Source: Cryphonectria parasitica EP155 (lineage: Eukaryota; Ascomycota; Sordariomycetes; Diaporthales; Cryphonectriaceae). From it: 64,000 nt of DNA. The notes below the pieces were generated by a model, which was not told where the DNA came from, searched no databases, and worked only from the letters and a program-made list of their open reading frames with translations. Position 1 is the stretch's first letter, and every line of letters begins with the position of its first letter. The stretch spans positions 834,068 to 898,067 of the forward strand of contig NW_024468910.1 of assembly GCF_011745365.1 (NCBI RefSeq), in the 5' to 3' direction. Shown one piece after another: positions 59,485-64,000 of the stretch. Both the position numbers and the translations under genes were made by a program.

Positions 59485-61190
59485 CTAATCTCTTCTCTGT
59501 TTCTATTTACTTTCAAACTCTGCTTAAGCAGCAGCAGCAGCAGCAGTTCTCTTCTGATTCTGCATTCTTATTCAACGGATTCTTTTGCAGTTCGCTTTAT
59601 ATATATTCATCTTAATAGCATGATCGAATCCTATTCAGTTCGGAAAACCTACTGAGAGCCTGATAGGATTAAAGCTATGAAGCTTATTCCATAGAAGCAT
59701 ATAAAGCTTTTAAGGTTTATTAGGAAAACTGAGAAGCATAATGTTGCTACTTCTCAGTCTCTGATGCAATAAGGCTTCAGTAGCACATTCAAGCTTAGCT
59801 ATTTGCTGCATTGATAGATTAATTATCAGTTCTGAATCAATAAGCATTCCTCGAAGTGAAGAGGAGTAAAGATTAATAGAAGTTCCGAATGAAAGTTAAC
59901 TTAACTCTGAGCTGATACTACATTCTCTTAATGAATACAAGATTGAGCTAGCTGAAGCTGTGCTCTCTCGGAACTGTTGTTTTGATGGAACTAGGCTAAA
60001 TGCTTTACTCGCTTTGAAATCCTTCAGAGCAAAGGCTGATATATTTCTTCTTATTCTATTGAGATCGCTTTCAATAGATAGTTTAGACAAGTCTGCAACT
60101 CCTTTTACAAAGAAGATAATATTCAGCTTGTAGATTATATTCAGTATTCTACTAGCTTTTATTTATACAGCCTTGTATTCTTGAAGTAAAATACTTCTTC
60201 TTAATAGCTAATTAGGATATTGCGTATAATTGCTGTATTTTAGCTCATAGAAGAAGGCTTAGCAGTGCAAGCTTATTATAGCTATCTCTATACTTCATTT
60301 TTTCACATTTTATACAGTTTCTTTATAATTAAGATAGAAAGCTTGCTTTCAGTTTGAACAGCTACTAGATAATTAGTAGAAATCAGTAGATTTCAGAATT
60401 TGAAGATGAAATAGTTCGATTGTATAGAGCAGAGCTGTATTTAAATTATTATTTAGCAGCATAGTTGGAATATTCTTGAAATCCCAATTCTAATTAGCTT
60501 TAGCATTTCTAAGCTAACTATTCAGATAGTGCTTACTTGTATAAGCTAGTAGAATATCGCCGGATTTGTGCATAGCAATATAAAATTCTTTTTCAGTCTT
60601 TATATCAAGCTAAGATAAAGTATAAGCTAAAGTTGCTATATTAATTAAGAGAAGAACTCATAAACGCTTCTATCTAGCTTTATATCTAAGCAGATTCTGC
60701 TTATTGAAAATATTAAAAGAGCTAGATAAATAAGCTATTAATAGAATATAAAAGCATTTCATTAAGAATACATCTTATTAATTATACTAAGCATAATAAC
60801 GAAAGGCAGTTATAGTATACTGTAGACTAATATCTTGAGAAACTCCTGTATCTAAGAATCCGATTAGATTATAGATATTGAGAAAATATCTGAAAGAATT
60901 AGCGCTGAAGATTGTAAGCAAGTACAACTTGCAAGAGAATAACTCTGAGAAGTACTTCTCAACGAATTCTGCTGCTAAATGATTTTCTTCATTCCTTAGA
61001 CTAAAGTAGGGCGGATAACTCTTGATTATTTCAGTTGAATATAGCGTTCTGGAAAAGATAGTCTGAAAGCAATAGGCTTTGATTATTCAGTTTTCTCAGC
61101 TATGCTGAATAGATGGGAATAGAGAGTACTTGAATTCAGCTATTGCTGCTGAGTTGAAAGGAAAGTAAAAAGGGAAGAATAGCTTTGTTA
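59485..61190 (-). pseudogene. B2 ORF3, unknown protein of about 560 codons
   Basis: The minus strand keeps one frame (codon starts at positions divisible by 3) from about 61190 to 59485, with only RIP-type stops. Visible stretches in order: SYPPYFSLRNEENHLAAE (near 61000), KLYLLTIFSANSF, YTSKHYLNS, an uninterrupted 64-residue piece at 59896-60090, and a C-terminal Ala run with basic residues. No Cys cluster, catalytic motif or clear membrane segment seen. It lies beyond pol, on the same strand as pol, and is head-to-head with the plus-strand ORF. Not gag, pol or a recognised envelope protein. Confidence 0.6.
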
Positions 61191-61239
61191 AAAAATAAGC
61201 AATTGCGAAAGAGGTTTGCAAAGATATAAAGTTAAGAAA

Positions 61240-61580
61240 TCGAGAGAATATTAACTGAGGAAGAAAGATAGAGAAGAATACAGCTTTAGCTAGAGGATTT
61301 ATTAAGAAAGATAATATTATATAAGCAGAGTAATTAATAATTTACTCTAATGTTAGTATATAGATCTGGAGCAGCATTAATAAGGAAGAAAAAGAGTATA
61401 TATATACTTAAGAAAGATGATTATGAAAAGATTGAAGGAGGAGAAAGAATAGCTGGCTGCAAGTATAAATGAAATAGCCGATTTATCTTATCTAGCAACT
61501 ACTCAAGTAATTCACTGCTTTTCATTTATTATAAAGCAAACAGCTTTACTCTTAGCTAGATAAGAGCTATTTAGCAACAG
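61240..61580 (+). pseudogene. B2 plus-strand ORF, first part
   Basis: Matches 24390-24760 of B1 (NTALARGFIKK, WSSINKEEKEY). Broken by the solo LTR at 61581. Starts within about 100-200 bp of the ORF3 start, suggesting a shared divergent promoter region. Confidence 0.45.
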
Positions 61581-62026
61581 TGTTATAACTCATTCAACAT
61601 GCAGGTCGCGAAACAGGTCACGAGTGACAAGGACCAGGTGTCAGAAACCCAACGTTCTGACAAAGCATAACCCAGGGTTAGGGTTATGAGCAGAACCAAT
61701 CAGAAAGGATAGCTCCGGATAGGTGCTATTCAAAGCTAGCAGGATAACTTGGATATGTTGCTATCCAACATATTCATACTGAAGAGCTGGATATATAAGA
61801 ACATGTTCATTACCATTAGATAGATTCAGTGCATAGCTCTTCAGTTATCAATCTAAGTATCAGATTACTCTCGTACTCTGATAGCCCCAAAGGCAGTGAA
61901 CACTTGCATCGCTCACCAAAACTTGTACGGTTCCGTATTAAGAACTTGACACTTTGACACCGCTCTTGTTAGCATAAACCCCTTCGTATACTTAGGAATC
62001 TTCGGATTGCTGCAGTGCTCATTACA
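61581..62026 (+). mobile_element. Solo family A LTR (sixth U3 type)
   Basis: 446 bp flanked by AACAG (61576-61580 and 62027-62031). The U3 has GGATA half-sites: TTGGATA and TATCCAA around a 6-nt spacer at 61749-61768. Telomere-like AGGGTTAGGGTTA at 61674-61686. Confidence 0.92.
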
Positions 62027-62031
62027 AACAG

Positions 62032-63768
62032 ACTAGATAGAAAGCATAATAACTCAGTTGAATATATTTATTACTTATTATTATCTCATTAATCTTTAGC
62101 AAACTATTTAATAATCTCTTCCTTAGTTTATCTTGCCTTTCAATTCATTCTTCATATAATAACTTCTTCTTCTATCAATCTTTTCTTGCTCAGCTCTGTA
62201 ATATATTCAAGATATCTCGAATTATTACTAATGCTATTTTCTCTTTGCAGATAAATATTGCTTCTTAAAAGATTAACAAGATCTGAATCTGATTTTCTTC
62301 TTTAATTCTTTCTCTTCAGAGCAGCAACTACTACTAGCTTAAGAATATTCATATCAACTTCTTTAATATTATAAACTTTAATACTATTAAGAGAAATCTT
62401 AGCTTGATATATGCTTCTTGGAATATTTAAAGCAATATTATGTTTTGAAACAACTTACTACTAAGCTCTAGCTTTGCTGCTTATTTTGCAAAGCTGAATA
62501 ATAAGGATTCTATCAAACTGAATCCTATTATAATATATAAAGCTAATTGAAAGCTCTTTAGCAAGTATCTTATTTGCATCTTCTTCCGCTCTGAGCGAAT
62601 AAATTCCCTTCTCATTCAATTCTATAATCAGTATAATCTAGTTTCTTGCAATTACTACTCTTATCAATATGCTACTGCTTATATATTTATATAGAAGCAG
62701 CAGATTAATATTAACTAGCTTTTTCTAGAATGCATCTTAATAAAGAGCTTCTTTAATAGGAAGTATAGTAACTGCATTTATTATACAGAGTCTGAATATA
62801 ACTATACTAAAAACTTTTCTTATATTAAAGAATGCAGTATATAAATAAGATTTCTATTCTGATATCTTTGATTAGATTTGAGCATATACTAATTATTATT
62901 CTTTTTGCAGTATTAGTACTTGTTTTACTAATTTAGCTTTCAATATATAATCAAGATAGATTCTCAAGTTAATTCTAATGCTAATATTAAGTATATTATT
63001 AAAGCTTAATACAAGCTTATACAAGATAAAAGTATTATGTATAATCAGATTAAATGAATTCCTTTTATACTAAGGAAATAATACTTATAAAATATTATAA
63101 GTTTTATAACTAATTATAATTGCAATGCTTAAGAAGATTACTGCTAACTTTATCTGTATAGATTAGCAAGAAGAGTACTGCTTTTTCTGCTTTCAAGAAG
63201 GAAGTATCTGGATCTGAGCAGGCAGCTCTACAACTTATATCTTGCAGCAAGAATAAAGGTAAGAACAAAGCTGTAATAGAATCTTGTATTGAGAAACAAG
63301 CTAAGTCTGTTCAATCTCAAGATTCTTCCTCTGTTTTTAATAATAATTCTTCAGCGAATAATATGGATAATATGGATCTGAATAGAATAAGGAGAGAGCT
63401 ATCGAATAATATTTATGAATATTTTAATAATGAGAATAATATGTAAAAGTAAGATGTTTCTATAGATTACAGTATTTCTTTAGCGCTTTGCATTTTTCAT
63501 GCATTGTATTTCAATATATTGCAATTTTTGAATAACGAAAATAGCTTCAGAGCTGGTTAACATGCTCTGTGCTGAATGCTTTGAAATTTTTAAATAGATT
63601 TATAATATTCTGTAGCAAATGATAGCAGATAATACTTTATTCCTTCTCTTTCAGCAAAATATATAAGATAAAATAGAAAAGATGAAAAGAAAACATATTT
63701 TGCAAATAAAAAAGAAATATAAATAGAAAGAAATCAATCTTTTCTATAAGCTAGAAATGCTGATTTAG
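62032..63768 (+). pseudogene. B2 plus-strand ORF, remaining part
   Basis: Colinear with B1 to 26511. Acceptor-like signals end at 62250 and 63161. After the second comes an open stretch of more than 50 codons (SGSEQAALQ to NNENNM, about 63210-63440) rich in Ser, Lys and Asn. One extra A near 63710 shifts the frame before the final TAG (63766-63768). Confidence 0.45.
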
Positions 63769-64000
63769 TTAGAATTAGTATAAATATTCTACTTCTATCT
63801 GCTTTCTCTTATTCTTACTTCTTCTTCTCTGCTGCTTATATAAAATATTCATTATTACTAATTCTATTTCCATCCTCAGCATTATCATTCGCTTCAGTTA
63901 CTAGATTAATAGTTTCTGAATCAGAATTAGTCTAGCTAAGCATAGAGTTATGCTTAATAATATCTGGAATCTAGAATGTAGCATTATTGCTTGAATTTGC
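63735..64000 (-). pseudogene. pol: B2 pol C-terminal end
   Basis: Minus strand matches the acidic C-terminus of B1 pol (26477-26745). Continues beyond the window. Confidence 0.55.

Overview
The window is a stack of nested LTR retrotransposons that has been heavily damaged by RIP-like mutation (C to T and G to A, mainly at CpA/TpG). No ordinary host gene, tRNA, rRNA or CRISPR array is visible. RIP-type decay, a TTAGGG-like motif in the LTRs and chromodomain Ty3 elements point to a filamentous ascomycete (Pezizomycotina) and an AT-rich heterochromatic block. I cannot name the species.

Two families account for almost every base. Family A (my name) is a Ty3/gypsy chromovirus of about 7.4 kb. It has gag, pol (protease, RT, RNase H, integrase, C-terminal chromodomain) and a third ORF on the opposite strand, convergent with pol. 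Six copies have both LTRs: A1 553-7966 (+), A2 8274-15746 (-), A3 16968-24372 (+), A4 31777-39133 (+), A5 40588-48006 (-), A7 50409-57865 (-). There are two solo LTRs (28074-28534 and 61581-62026) and one internal fragment, A6 (49663-50408 plus 57871-58909). Family B is a Ty3-like element of about 12.3 kb on the minus strand with 319-bp LTRs. Copy B1 runs from before base 1 to 49662 and is split by A1-A5 and a solo LTR. Copy B2 runs from 58910 past the end of the window and holds the other solo LTR. Every testable A insertion has a 5-bp target duplication, and joining B1 across the insertions reproduces the uninterrupted B2 sequence. Order of events: A6 is oldest; A7, B1 and B2 landed in A6; A1-A5 and the solo LTRs landed in B1 or B2.

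The most interesting content is the antisense ORF (aORF). In family A it is 185-209 codons, starts about 90-100 bp inside the 3' LTR, runs toward pol, and its stop codon overlaps the pol stop by two bases in all six copies. Five copies have no frame-changing indel. The sixth (A2) is repaired by a candidate 53-nt intron. All six encode six cysteines with Zn(II)2Cys6-type spacing, usually followed by a charged coiled-coil-like stretch, and a conserved acidic/aromatic tail, which is the layout of a fungal transcription activator. The Cys-rich part and the U3 part of the LTR both differ sharply between copies, while gag-pol is nearly uniform. Each U3 carries its own inverted-repeat half-sites. I propose a self-encoded regulator and operator pair that diversifies together.

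Family B also has a long plus-strand ORF convergent with pol, with two conserved splice-acceptor-like sites, and a further minus-strand ORF3 of about 560 codons that I do not recognise.
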